Assembly (NCBI RefSeq): GCF_015163075.1
Contig: NZ_JADDXU010000031.1
Location: 25,466-89,465, forward strand
From: Streptomyces justiciae
GTDB taxonomy: Bacteria > Actinomycetota > Actinomycetes > Streptomycetales > Streptomycetaceae
Length of the DNA stretch: 64,000 nucleotides
Reading direction: 5' to 3'
In this document: piece after piece, positions 54,315 to 61,824 of the stretch
Layout of the letters: every line of letters begins with the position of its first letter
Position numbering within the stretch: position 1 is the first letter of the stretch
Program-made: the position numbers and the translations under genes
The notes under the pieces: model-generated
What the model was told of the DNA's origin: nothing
Seen by the model: only the letters and a program-made list of their open reading frames with translations
Databases searched by the model: none

Positions 54315-55355
54315 ATGGAGCGTGTACGTGATGTCTCTGAGCTGCCGAAAGCCCATCTGCACCTGCACTTCACCGGGTCCATGCGGCCCGGGACGGTTCT
54401 GGAACTGGCCGACAAGTACGGCGTACGACTGCCCGAGGCGCTGACGGAGGCCCTCACCAGTGGGGAGCCGCCGCGGCTGCGGGCCACGGACGAGCGGGGC
54501 TGGTTCCGGTTCCAGCGGCTCTACGACGCGGCGCGTTCGTGCCTCAGGCGGCCCGAGGACATCCAGCGGCTGGTGCGGGAGGCGGCGGAGGAGGACGTCC
54601 GGGACGGCTCGGGGTGGCTGGAGATCCAGGTCGACCCGACGTCGTACGCCCCACGCCTCGGCGGGCTGATCCCGGCGCTGGAGATCATCCTCGACGCGGT
54701 GGAGACGACCTCGCGGGAGACCGGGCTCGGGATGCGGGTGCTGGTGGCCGCGAACCGGATGAAGCACCCGCTGGACGCGCGGACGCTGGCGCGCCTCGCG
54801 GTGCGGTACGCGGACCGGGGCGTCGTCGGCTTCGGGCTCTCCAACGACGAACGGCGCGGTATGGCGCGGGACTTCGACCGGGCGTTCGCCATCGCGCGCG
54901 ACGGCGGGCTGCTGTCCGCGCCGCACGGCGGGGAGCTGACCGGGCCGTCGTCCGTACGGGACTGTCTCGACGACCTCGACGCGCACCGCATCGGGCACGG
55001 GGTGCGGGCCGCGGAGGACCCGCGGCTGCTCAAGCGGCTGGCCGACCGGGGGGTAACCTGCGAGGTGTGTCCGGCCTCGAACGTGGCGCTCGGGGTGTAC
55101 GAGAAGCCGGAGGACGTGCCGCTGCGGACGTTGTTCGAGGCGGGGGTGCCGATGGCCCTCGGCGCCGACGACCCACTGCTGTTCGGCTCACGGCTCGCGG
55201 CGCAGTACGAGATCGCCCGGCAGTATCACGGGTTCACCGACCGGGAGCTGGCGGAGCTGGCCCGCCAGTCGGTGCGGGGGTCGGCGGCGCCGGAAGTCGT
55301 CAAGACGCGGCTGCTGGCCGGCGTGGACGAGTGGCTCGCTCGCCCGGCCTCTTGA
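54315..55355 (+). CDS. Adenosine-deaminase-family protein
   Basis: The 346-residue amidohydrolase probably deaminates adenosine or a related purine. It starts at ATG 54315 (MERVRDVSELPKAHLHLHFT). Zinc and catalytic elements are the HLHLH N-terminal strand, LSAPHGGELTGPSSVRDCLD (HGGE for HAGE), DAHRIGHGVRAAEDPRLLKR, and the aspartates in MALGADDPLLFGSRL. It matches the orthologue expected in this Streptomyces position. The 3' end overlaps the convergent gene at 55300-56007 by 56 bp. Confidence 0.88.
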   Translation: MERVRDVSELPKAHLHLHFTGSMRPGTVLELADKYGVRLPEALTEALTSGEPPRLRATDERGWFRFQRLYDAARSCLRRPEDIQRLVREAAEEDVRDGSGWLEIQVDPTSYAPRLGGLIPALEIILDAVETTSRETGLGMRVLVAANRMKHPLDARTLARLAVRYADRGVVGFGLSNDERRGMARDFDRAFAIARDGGLLSAPHGGELTGPSSVRDCLDDLDAHRIGHGVRAAEDPRLLKRLADRGVTCEVCPASNVALGVYEKPEDVPLRTLFEAGVPMALGADDPLLFGSRLAAQYEIARQYHGFTDRELAELARQSVRGSAAPEVVKTRLLAGVDEWLARPAS

Positions 55356-56007
55356 AGTGGGCGTAGGGCGGATACGGCTTGAAGCAGATGTCCACCTCCA
55401 AGGGGTGCCCGCCGGTTCCGGGTGGCTCGGCGAGCGTGAAGGCCGTCATGAACGCCATGTTCCCCTTGGCGGCGTGCTTCTCGAGCGGTCCCCAGCCGGC
55501 CGCGTGGGCGAACTCGGTGGCCAGCTCGACGAAGAGGTCCCTGGTGCCGAAGAGGAACAGCGTCCGCGCGTGGGTGGCGTGCCGCAGCTCGTTCCGGGCG
55601 TCCGCGTGGTACCGGCGGGCGCGCCAGGACTCCATGTCCCGCGCGGTACGGGCCTCGTCGGTGCGTACGGTCAGCGGGGTGCCGCGGGTGAGGCGGCGGC
55701 GCAGCTCGGGCCACTGGCTCGCGCGCAGGCCGGCGCTGTCGTGGGCCAGGACGAGGTCGATCCGTTCGCCCCATCCCTCGTCGGGTGGGACTCCGTCGCG
55801 CAGCGGGACGTGGACGATCGTGTGGCGCGAGTAGGCGGCGAAGGAGAACAGGCCGGCTAGCCGGTTCAGCCCGTCGTGATCGCCGAGGAGCAGGCCGATC
55901 GGGTCGGGGGCGCTCAGTGAGGTGTGGCGGAGCGGGGTGCGGGGGCGGACGACGCGGTGGCGGTGGGGGCCGATGCGAGGGGTGAACTCGGTCAGCCTCA
56001 GGCGCAT
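55300..56007 (-). CDS. Uncharacterised 235-residue protein
   Basis: I do not recognise this protein. It starts MRLRLTEFTPRIGPHRHRVV and has a C-terminal half with ELATEFAHAAGWGPLEKHAA and EVDICFKPYPPYAHFKRPGE, and no membrane segment or signal peptide. It looks like a small soluble alpha/beta protein. It is downstream of murB on the same strand, 79 bp away, and its 3' end overlaps the convergent deaminase gene by 56 bp. The start could be nearer an internal site, but no ATG with a good ribosome site is clearer. Confidence 0.6.
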   Translation of the reverse strand: MRLRLTEFTPRIGPHRHRVVRPRTPLRHTSLSAPDPIGLLLGDHDGLNRLAGLFSFAAYSRHTIVHVPLRDGVPPDEGWGERIDLVLAHDSAGLRASQWPELRRRLTRGTPLTVRTDEARTARDMESWRARRYHADARNELRHATHARTLFLFGTRDLFVELATEFAHAAGWGPLEKHAAKGNMAFMTAFTLAEPPGTGGHPLEVDICFKPYPPYAHFKRPGERATRPRRPAAAS

Positions 56008-56086
56008 GCCGGGACCCTGGAGAGGTACGTCATGGCCTCAAGGGTTCCGGTCGTGAGCGGGGCCTGGCAACCGAGATTCCGGGCGC

Positions 56087-57142
56087 CTACAGGGTCACGC
56101 CGACGGTCACCGGTTCGTTGACGAGGGTGACGCCGAAGGTGCGGTGCACTCCCGCGACGACCTCGCGGGCGAGGGCGAGGAGGTCCTCCGTGGTGGCCTC
56201 GCCGCGGTTGGTGAGGGCGAGGGTGTGCTTGGTGGAGATGCGGGCGGGGCCGGTGCCGTAGCCCTTGGTGAAGCCGGCCTTGTCGATCAGCCAGGCTGCG
56301 GAGGTCTTGGTGTGGCCGGGGCCGGCGGGGTAGGCGGGGGGCTGGGCGTCAGGGCCGAGGTGCCGGCGCACGCGCGCGTGGAAGGCGGCGAAGTCGGCGT
56401 CGGCGAGGATCGGGTTGGTGAAGAAGGAACCGGCCGACCAGGTGTCGTGGTCGTCGGGGTCGAGGACCATGCCCTTGCCTGAGCGCAGCTTCAGCACGGT
56501 CGCGCGCGCGTCGGCGAGGGGGACTCGGTCGCCGGGTTCGACGCCCAGGGCGCGGGCCGTCTCGGCGTACTTGATCGGCGCGGAGAGGCCGCCGGCGTCC
56601 TCGAGCTCGAAGCGGACGCGGAGGACGACGTACCGGTCGGGGTCGACCTTGAAGCGGCTGTGACGGTACGAGAAGGCGCAGTCGGCGTTGGTGAGGGTGA
56701 CGGTGTCGCGGGTGACGCGGTCGTAGGCGATCACGTGGGTGATCGTGGCGGAGACTTCCTGGCCGTAGGCGCCGACGTTCTGGATGGGGGTGGCGCCGGC
56801 GGAGCCGGGGATGCCGGCGAGGCATTCGACACCGGCGAGCCCGGCGTCCACGGTGCGGGCGACGGCGTCGGTCCACACTTCGCCCGCGGCGAGCTCCAGA
56901 CGGGTGCCGGTGAGTTCGATGCCCTTGGTGGCGATGAGGAGCGCGGTGCCGTCGAACCCCTTGTCGCCGATGACCAGGTTCGATCCACCGCCGATGAGCA
57001 GGAGGGGCGTACCCGAGTCGTCCGCTTCGCGAACGGCGTCGATCACCTCGGCGTCGGTGGTGGCGGTGACCAGCCGGGTGGCGGGGCCGCCGAGACGGAA
57101 GGTGGTGAGCGGGGCGAGGGGGGCGTCGTGTCGTTCCTGCAC
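56087..57142 (-). CDS. murB: UDP-N-acetylenolpyruvoylglucosamine reductase
   Basis: MurB reduces UDP-GlcNAc-enolpyruvate to UDP-MurNAc with NADPH and FAD in peptidoglycan synthesis. The 351-residue product starts MQERHDAPLAPLTTFRLGGP. FAD-binding segments include LLLIGGGSNLVIGDKGFDGT, GVECLAGIPGSAGATPIQNV and AYGQEVSATITHV; the catalytic SFFTNPIL motif and AAWLIDKAGFTKGYGTGPAR follow. It is the long type seen in actinobacteria. A 688-bp repeat-rich, gene-free region lies between it and the MFS gene. Confidence 0.95.
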   Translation of the reverse strand: MQERHDAPLAPLTTFRLGGPATRLVTATTDAEVIDAVREADDSGTPLLLIGGGSNLVIGDKGFDGTALLIATKGIELTGTRLELAAGEVWTDAVARTVDAGLAGVECLAGIPGSAGATPIQNVGAYGQEVSATITHVIAYDRVTRDTVTLTNADCAFSYRHSRFKVDPDRYVVLRVRFELEDAGGLSAPIKYAETARALGVEPGDRVPLADARATVLKLRSGKGMVLDPDDHDTWSAGSFFTNPILADADFAAFHARVRRHLGPDAQPPAYPAGPGHTKTSAAWLIDKAGFTKGYGTGPARISTKHTLALTNRGEATTEDLLALAREVVAGVHRTFGVTLVNEPVTVGVTL

Positions 57143-57343
57143 GGGTCAAGGGTACGTGGGCGCTGCCGCTGGGCTGTGCGGGTGCGGGTGCGGTGCGGCT
57201 GGGTGGGGGTTCGCGTCTTGCGCGGGTGGTTCGTCGGGGGTCGGGGCCGCGCCGGGGGGTGTCCGTCCTCGGAACGGCGCGGAATCGGTCACTTATAGAG
57301 GGTCCTCGTGTTGACGCGCCAACCGCTGCGGGCGGACACCCCC
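57143..57343. other. Gene-free upstream region of murB
   Basis: No credible gene is present. It includes low-complexity GGGTGCGGGTGCGG sequence and the murB upstream region, in which a promoter was not identified with confidence. Beyond it come the repeats at 57344-57722. Confidence 0.4.
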
Positions 57344-57463
57344 CGACACGTCCCCTCACGTTCGAACGCGGCTGCCTCGCCGTGGGGGTGCGCTCCAATA
57401 CGCCGACACGTCCCCTTCCCGCCGTACGCGGCTGCGGGTCCGCGGGGGTGCGCTCCCATACGC
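57344..57463. repeat. Two 60-bp imperfect tandem repeats
   Basis: Each unit starts CGACACGTCCCC and ends GGGGGTGCGCTCC-ATACGC, with a variable centre containing ACGCGGCTGC. The region is non-coding. Shorter related units with ATCACTCAGCCCGTCCGGC or near variants follow to about 57640. This may be a regulatory or degenerate repeat region. Confidence 0.65.
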
Positions 57464-57628
57464 CGGCTCGCGTCATTCGGCCCCTCCGACTCCAATACGC
57501 CGGTCCGTATCGTCCAGCCCGTCCGGCTCCGGCACTCCGGTCGCATCGATCAGCCCGTCCGACTCCGACACTCAGGCCCGCATCACTCAGCCCTGCTCGC
57601 CCCCCATACGTCGGCCCGCATCACTCAG

Positions 57629-57722
57629 CCCGTCCGGCGTTTGAGGACGAGGCCCCTTCAGGGCCGGCGGGGGTCCAGGGGGCGGAGCCCCCTGGTGGGG
57701 TCGAAGGGGCAGCGCCCCTGGG
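57629..57722. repeat. Streptomyces-type dispersed repeat with hairpins
   Basis: The sequence GTCCGGCGTTTGAGGACG is followed by GGCCCCTTCAGGGCCGG, CAGGGGGCGGAGCCCCCTG and AAGGGGCAGCGCCCCT, each self-complementary, so three hairpins form in a row. From memory, near-identical tracts occur in many Streptomyces genomes at gene ends. It lies between murB and the MFS terminator. Confidence 0.55.
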
Positions 57723-57787
57723 GATGGGACGGGTAGGGGCGGCGGGGGCGAGGAAGCCGGTTGGCCCCTGCCATCACGGCGGCATGC

Positions 57788-57823
57788 GAGCGGCCCCGCC
57801 CCCACCAAGGGACGGAGCCGCTC
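57788..57823 (-). terminator. Terminator after the MFS gene
   Basis: GAGCGGC and GCCGCTC flank an inner pairing CCG-CCC with GGG-CGG, giving an imperfect 13-bp stem. It starts 8 bp after the MFS gene stop codon. Confidence 0.6.
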
Positions 57824-57830
57824 GCCTCGG

Positions 57831-59276
57831 TCAGGCCGCGACCGTCTCCCGTACTAGCGACGCCTCGTCCTCCACCACGACGTCCCGCCCGGCACGCCCC
57901 CGCGGAATCATCAGCGCCGCGACACCCGCCAGCGCCACAACCCCGGCCCCGGTCACCAGCGCGGGCCGCAACCCGTCGACGAACGTCTGACCGGTCTCGT
58001 ATCCACCCTGCGCCGAGAAGATCGACCCCATGATCGCGATCCCCAAGGCGCCGCCCACCTCACGCAGCGCGTTGTTCGCCCCGGAAGCAATCCCCTGCTC
58101 CGAACGCCGCACGCTGGACATGACCAGGTTGGATGCGGGAGCGAAGAACAGCCCCATACCGATCCCGCTGATGATCAGACCGGGCAGCTGGACGCCGTAC
58201 GACGCGTCGACGGTGATGACCGACGCCAGGTACCCGAGCCCCGCCGCCTGGAAGAAGAGGCCGGTAGCGACGACGGGACGGCCGCCGATCCGGTCGGAGA
58301 GGATGCCGGCGATCGGCGCGACGAGCATCGGCATGCCCGTCCACGGCAGCATCCGCAGCCCCGCCTCGGTCGGCGAGTACCCCAGCACCCCCTGCATGTA
58401 CTGACTGAGCAGGAAGATCGACCCGAACATGCCGAGGAACATCAGCAGACTGGCCGCGTTGATGCCGGAGAAGGCCCGCGAGCGGAACAGCCGCATCGGA
58501 AGCATGGGGTTCTTGGCGCGGGTGCTGTAGATCACGAAGCCTGCGAGGAGGGCAGCCCCGGCGAACAGGGCCGTGAGGACCAGGCCGTCCGTCCAGCCGT
58601 CCGCCGGGCCGCGGACCAGGCCGTAGACGATCCCGAAGAGCCCGCCGCTGGCGAGGAGCGTGCCGGGGATGTCGAGCGGGGCGCCGGTGCCGTACGACTC
58701 GGCGAGTCGGAGCCGGGCCAGGGGCAGCAGGGCGACGCCCAGCGGAACGTTCAGCCAGAAGATCCACTGCCAGGAGATGTGCTCGGTCAGGCTCCCGCCG
58801 ATCAGTGGTCCGGAGGCCACGGCGAGTCCGTTCACCGCGCCCCAGATGCCGTACGCCATCCCGCGCTTCGCCGCAGGCACGGCGGCGGTGAGCAGTGTGA
58901 GCGTCAGCGGCATCATGATCGCCGCTCCTACGCCCTGGACCGCGCGGGCCGCGATGAGGCTGTCGATGCCGGGTGCGAGGGCCGCTCCCGCGGAGGCGGC
59001 GGTGAAGATCGTCAGGCCGGTGAGGAAGAGCCGCCGGCGGCCGAAGCGGTCACCGAGCGCCGCGCCGAACATGAGGAGGACGGCGAAGGTGAGGGTGTAG
59101 GCGCTCACCGTCCATTCCAGGTCGTGCAGCCCGCCGCCGAGGTCCTCGCGGATGGAGGGCAGGGCGGTGGTGACGACGAGGTTGTCGAGGGCCGCCATGA
59201 ACCCGGCGACGCTGGTGATGACGAGGGCCCAGACGGCTCCCCCGCGTGACGGCTTCTGTGCGACTTGCTGTGACAT
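57831..59276 (-). CDS. MFS drug exporter, DHA2 (EmrB/QacA) family
   Basis: The 481-residue protein is a 14-helix proton-driven exporter. The N-terminal TM1 region ALVITSVAGFMAALDNLVVT fits the DHA2 pattern (motif D1), and GAALGDRFGRRRLFLTGLTI is the motif A loop. Motif C appears as NGLAVASGPLIGGSLTEHIS. The substrate is unknown; family members export dyes, quaternary ammonium compounds and antibiotics. It is downstream of and on the same strand as a TetR gene, with an AGTTA-type operator in the 78-bp gap, so repression by that regulator is likely. Confidence 0.92.
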   Translation of the reverse strand: MSQQVAQKPSRGGAVWALVITSVAGFMAALDNLVVTTALPSIREDLGGGLHDLEWTVSAYTLTFAVLLMFGAALGDRFGRRRLFLTGLTIFTAASAGAALAPGIDSLIAARAVQGVGAAIMMPLTLTLLTAAVPAAKRGMAYGIWGAVNGLAVASGPLIGGSLTEHISWQWIFWLNVPLGVALLPLARLRLAESYGTGAPLDIPGTLLASGGLFGIVYGLVRGPADGWTDGLVLTALFAGAALLAGFVIYSTRAKNPMLPMRLFRSRAFSGINAASLLMFLGMFGSIFLLSQYMQGVLGYSPTEAGLRMLPWTGMPMLVAPIAGILSDRIGGRPVVATGLFFQAAGLGYLASVITVDASYGVQLPGLIISGIGMGLFFAPASNLVMSSVRRSEQGIASGANNALREVGGALGIAIMGSIFSAQGGYETGQTFVDGLRPALVTGAGVVALAGVAALMIPRGRAGRDVVVEDEASLVRETVAA

Positions 59277-59299
59277 TGCTCCCCCAGAGCTGCCTAGAT

Positions 59300-59317
59300 A
59301 GTTATTGATTACTAACT
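59300..59317. promoter_or_regulatory. Candidate TetR operator before the MFS gene
   Basis: AGTTA-N8-TAACT lies 24 bp upstream of the MFS start codon. On the minus strand it reads AGTTAGTAATCAATAACT, very close to the site upstream of the TetR gene. The match of two sites in front of both genes supports binding by this TetR. Confidence 0.6.
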
Positions 59318-59354
59318 TTCACGCTCATGAAAAGGCGCGATGACGCCTCGTGAC

Positions 59355-59924
59355 TCACTTCTCCAGCCGGCCCGTGGCCCGCGCCGACGGGTACATCCCC
59401 TCCCACACCCGGTGCTCGGGCGGAAACCCCATCGCGACCAGGCAGTTGATGAGCATCCCGTACGCCAGGAAGTTCGTCGTCTCGCCCGCGTCGGCACCCA
59501 GCGGCAGATGGACCGTGTCCCACAACCGCATCCAGCCCTCACGCACGGCCGCCCCGAACTCGTGGTCGCCCTCCTCCTCGGCGGCGCCCACGGCGACGTA
59601 CATCTGCATCTGCATCAGCAGCCGCTCCGGGTACTCCGCGATGACCTTGGTGTACGCGTTCGCCATGGCATGCAGGGCGTCTTCGCCCCGGAGCCCCTCG
59701 GCGGCCTCCTCGAAGGTGCGGATGGTTTCCTCCACACACCGCTCCGACGCCGCCAGGAAGATCGCCTTCTTGCCGGGGAAGAGCCGGAAGAGATACGGCT
59801 GCGAGACCCCGACCCGCTTGGCGATCGCCTCGGTCGAAGTGCCGTGGTAACCGCCGCGAGCGAACTCGATCGTCGCCGCGCGGATCACGCTCTCGCGCCT
59901 CTCCTCTGCGCTCATCCTGGCCAT
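59355..59924 (-). CDS. TetR-family transcriptional regulator
   Basis: The 189-residue protein starts at ATG 59924 (MARMSAEERRESVIRAATIE); an ATG three codons in is possible, and the TTG at 59945 overlaps the operator. The N-terminal HTH is clear (FARGGYHGTSTEAIAKRVGV, SQPYLFRLFPGKKAIFLAAS). The C-terminal ligand domain is of a common actinobacterial type. It controls its own gene and the MFS exporter downstream, as the shared operators suggest. An inducer is not predictable. Confidence 0.9.
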   Translation of the reverse strand: MARMSAEERRESVIRAATIEFARGGYHGTSTEAIAKRVGVSQPYLFRLFPGKKAIFLAASERCVEETIRTFEEAAEGLRGEDALHAMANAYTKVIAEYPERLLMQMQMYVAVGAAEEEGDHEFGAAVREGWMRLWDTVHLPLGADAGETTNFLAYGMLINCLVAMGFPPEHRVWEGMYPSARATGRLEK

Positions 59925-59932
59925 GAGTAGAA

Positions 59933-59954
59933 AGTTAGTACTCAATCACTAACT
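59933..59954. promoter_or_regulatory. Candidate TetR operator before the TetR gene
   Basis: AGTTAGT and ACTAACT form a palindrome around ACTCAATC, 8 bp from the chosen TetR start codon. It shares AGTTAGTA-N-TCAAT with the MFS-gene operator read on the other strand. Autoregulation is inferred. Confidence 0.6.
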
Positions 59955-60031
59955 ACGTCAAGAGGTTCGGGGCGGTGCCAGGAACGGCTTCACCGCACCG
60001 GCCGTTGGGGCTGGTAGGGGGCCTGACACCA

Positions 60032-60066
60032 GTAAGGGGCGCCCCACCATGGAGGACGCCCCTTAC
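60032..60066 (-). terminator. Terminator after the MaoC gene pair
   Basis: GTAAGGGGCG and CGCCCCTTAC form a perfect 10-bp stem with a 15-nt loop, 22 bp past the stop codon of the distal MaoC gene. Confidence 0.8.
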
Positions 60067-60087
60067 CGCTCGCCTTTCACCCCCGGC

Positions 60088-60516
60088 TCAGGCCAGCCGT
60101 ACAACCGCCCGAGACATCCCCAGCACCTTCTGCCCGGCGCTGGTCGCGGTCAGGTCCACGCGGACCGTGTTGTCGTCGAGCTTGGCCGCGACCTTGCCGC
60201 TGACCTCGATCACGGCACCCTGGTCGTCGTTCGGGACGACGACGGGCTTGGTGAAGCGGACGCCGTACTCGGCGACGGCCCCCGGGTCGCCGACCCAGTC
60301 CGTCACCACGCGGATCGCCTCGGCCATGGTGAACATGCCGTGCGCGATGACGTCCGGCAGTCCGACCTCCTTGGCGAACTTCTCGTTCCAGTGGATGGGG
60401 TTGAAGTCCCCGGAGGCGCCCGCGTACTGCACGAGCGTGGCGCGGGTCACGGGAAAGGTCTGGGCGGGCAGCTCGGTGCCGACCTCGACGTCGTCGTATG
60501 CGATCTTCGCCGTCAT
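60088..60516 (-). CDS. MaoC-type hydratase subunit, C-terminal domain type (HadB-like)
   Basis: The 142-residue hot-dog-fold protein starts at ATG 60516 (MTAKIAYDDVEVGTELPAQT). The catalytic hydratase motif is present: GDFNPIHWNEKFAKEVGLPD with the Asp and His, then VIAHGMFTMAEAIRVVTDWV. With the upstream gene it probably forms a heterodimeric (3R)-hydroxyacyl-thioester dehydratase like mycobacterial HadAB. It starts 9 bp after the upstream stop codon. Confidence 0.88.
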   Translation of the reverse strand: MTAKIAYDDVEVGTELPAQTFPVTRATLVQYAGASGDFNPIHWNEKFAKEVGLPDVIAHGMFTMAEAIRVVTDWVGDPGAVAEYGVRFTKPVVVPNDDQGAVIEVSGKVAAKLDDNTVRVDLTATSAGQKVLGMSRAVVRLA

Positions 60517-60524
60517 CGTCTTCC

Positions 60525-60977
60525 TCACGCCTCCTCGGCCGCGCGCGCGACGAGCTTGGTCCAGGCGGTCACCACGTGCTCGCCGGCCTCGTCGTGGACC
60601 TCACCACGGATGTCCAGGATGTCGTTGCCCGCCAGGGACTTGATCGCCTCGATGGTGGAGGTGACCGTCAGACGGTCGCCCGCGCGGACCGGGCGGGCGT
60701 AGGCGAACTTCTGGTCGCCGTGCACGACGCGGCTGTAGTCCAGGCCCAGTTGCGGGTCGGCGACGACCTGGCCCGCGGCCCTGAAGGTGATCGAGAACAC
60801 GAAGGTCGGCGGGGCGATCACATCGGGGTGACCGAGCGCCTTGGCCGCGTCCGGGTCGGTGTACGCCGGGTTGGCGTCCCCCACGGCCTCCGCGAACTCA
60901 CGGATCTTCTCCCGGCCCACCTCATAGGGGTCGGTGGGCGGGTAGGTCCGCCCCACGAAGGACTGGTCGAGCGCCAT
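60525..60977 (-). CDS. MaoC-type hydratase subunit, N-terminal domain type (HadA-like)
   Basis: The 150-residue protein starts at ATG 60977 (MALDQSFVGRTYPPTDPYEV) and has a hot-dog fold (REKIREFAEAVGDANPAYTD, GLDYSRVVHGDQKFAYARPV). The Asp/His catalytic pair of MaoC hydratases is not conserved here, as in HadA/HadC subunits that need HadB as partner. A longer frame upstream runs through a tandem repeat and is unlikely to be translated. It lies downstream of rpmG. Confidence 0.88.
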   Translation of the reverse strand: MALDQSFVGRTYPPTDPYEVGREKIREFAEAVGDANPAYTDPDAAKALGHPDVIAPPTFVFSITFRAAGQVVADPQLGLDYSRVVHGDQKFAYARPVRAGDRLTVTSTIEAIKSLAGNDILDIRGEVHDEAGEHVVTAWTKLVARAAEEA

Positions 60978-61007
60978 GGACTCGGCACCTCCTGATCGCT
61001 GGGTACT

Positions 61008-61080
61008 GGGTACGGGCCGGCATCGGCGCACTGGGTACTGGCCGGGTATCGGCGTACCGGGTACTGGCCGGTATCGGCCC
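61008..61080. repeat. Three 22-26 bp tandem repeats upstream of the MaoC genes
   Basis: Units at 61008, 61033 and 61059 each start GGGTAC and have GGCCGG-ATCGGC. They lie between the rpmG terminator and the HadA-like start. They could be iterons for a regulator or simple slippage products. No function is implied. Confidence 0.65.
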
Positions 61081-61090
61081 ATGAACGACG

Positions 61091-61125
61091 CGAGGCCGCC
61101 CCCCTGACTGCTGGGGGCGGCCTCG
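61091..61125 (-). terminator. Terminator after rpmG
   Basis: CGAGGCCGCCCCC and GGGGGCGGCCTCG form a perfect 13-bp stem with a 9-nt loop, 15 bp past the rpmG stop codon. Confidence 0.85.
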
Positions 61126-61139
61126 CGTACGAGCCTGAT

Positions 61140-61304
61140 TTATCGCGTCTCGCGGTGCGCGGTGTGCGCGTTGCAACGCGGGCAGTGCTTCTTCATCTCC
61201 AGTCGGTCCGGGTTGTTACGCCGGTTCTTCTTGGTGATGTAGTTCCGCTCCTTGCACTCCACGCAGGCCAGCGTGATCTTCGGGCGGACGTCGGTGGCAG
61301 CCAC
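61140..61304 (-). CDS. rpmG: 50S ribosomal protein L33, zinc-binding
   Basis: The 54-residue protein was read directly from the sequence and starts at GTG 61304. It begins MAATDVRPKITLACVECKER and ends KKHCPRCNAHTAHRETR. The CVEC and CPRC pairs form a zinc ribbon, so this is the zinc-containing form. It follows tRNA-Thr and tRNA-Met on the same strand, a usual arrangement in Streptomyces. A zinc-free paralogue would be encoded elsewhere. Confidence 0.95.
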   Translation of the reverse strand: MAATDVRPKITLACVECKERNYITKKNRRNNPDRLEMKKHCPRCNAHTAHRETR

Positions 61305-61394
61305 GTGAGTGCTCCTTGACGAACGGATAGGACTGATTTAACGCAAAGAAGAGTAGCCGATCGAAGGACCGACCCCACAATCGGCTACTGTCAG

Positions 61395-61467
61395 TAGCGG
61401 TGACCGGACTTGAACCGGTGACACAGCGATTATGAGCCGCTTGCTCTACCGACTGAGCTACACCGCT
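61395..61467 (-). tRNA. tRNA-Met, elongator (anticodon CAT)
   Basis: A 73-nt cloverleaf on the minus strand has acceptor AGCGGTG/CACCGCT, D arm, an anticodon loop CTCATAA with CAT, and T arm GGTTCAAGTC. The first pair A-T makes it an elongator, since initiator tRNA has a mismatched first pair. It follows tRNA-Thr by 46 bp. Confidence 0.95.
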
Positions 61468-61513
61468 GTGATGCGATCCGTCCCCGCCTTGCGACGGGAA
61501 CCTCACACACCAG

Positions 61514-61586
61514 AGCCCCAATACGGAATCGAACCGTAGACCTTCTCCTTACCATGGAGACGCTCTGCCGACTGAGCTATTGGGGC
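61514..61586 (-). tRNA. tRNA-Thr (anticodon GGT)
   Basis: A 73-nt cloverleaf on the minus strand pairs GCCCCAA with TTGGGGC. The anticodon arm TCTCC-ATGGTAA-GGAGA gives GGT, and the T arm GGTTCGATTC is intact. CCA is not encoded. It is the first gene after the promoter at 61598-61627 and heads the tRNA-Thr, tRNA-Met, rpmG cluster. Confidence 0.95.
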
Positions 61587-61597
61587 GAGCGATGAAG

Positions 61598-61627
61598 ACA
61601 TTACACGGTCCGCAGCGGTTCACCCAA
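61598..61627 (-). promoter_or_regulatory. Candidate promoter of tRNA-Thr/tRNA-Met
   Basis: TTGGGT is followed 18 nt later by TAATGT on the minus strand. A start near 61591 would place the tRNA-Thr 5' end only 5 nt downstream, a typical tRNA promoter layout. Confidence 0.5.
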
Positions 61628-61824
61628 ATCCGTTTCGAGGCCCCGCCCGCGCCCGCTCCGGCGCCCTTCCCACCGGCCTCCGAAGCCTCTCCCGTACGGC
61701 GGACCACACCGGTACGACTATTGCGCTCCTCCGCGCCGTGAGCGGATCGCCACCCTAGGCTCGACTCACTCTCCGTGATCTTGCGTCCCCGCCACGAGCC
61801 TTGACCTTGAGCCCCTGGAGCGCG

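Noticed and set aside
52597..61586. Possible integrated element at tRNA-Trp, tRNA-Met or tRNA-Thr.
   Set aside because: All three tRNAs are intact, no duplicated 3' end was seen nearby, and no integrase or excisionase gene is in the window.
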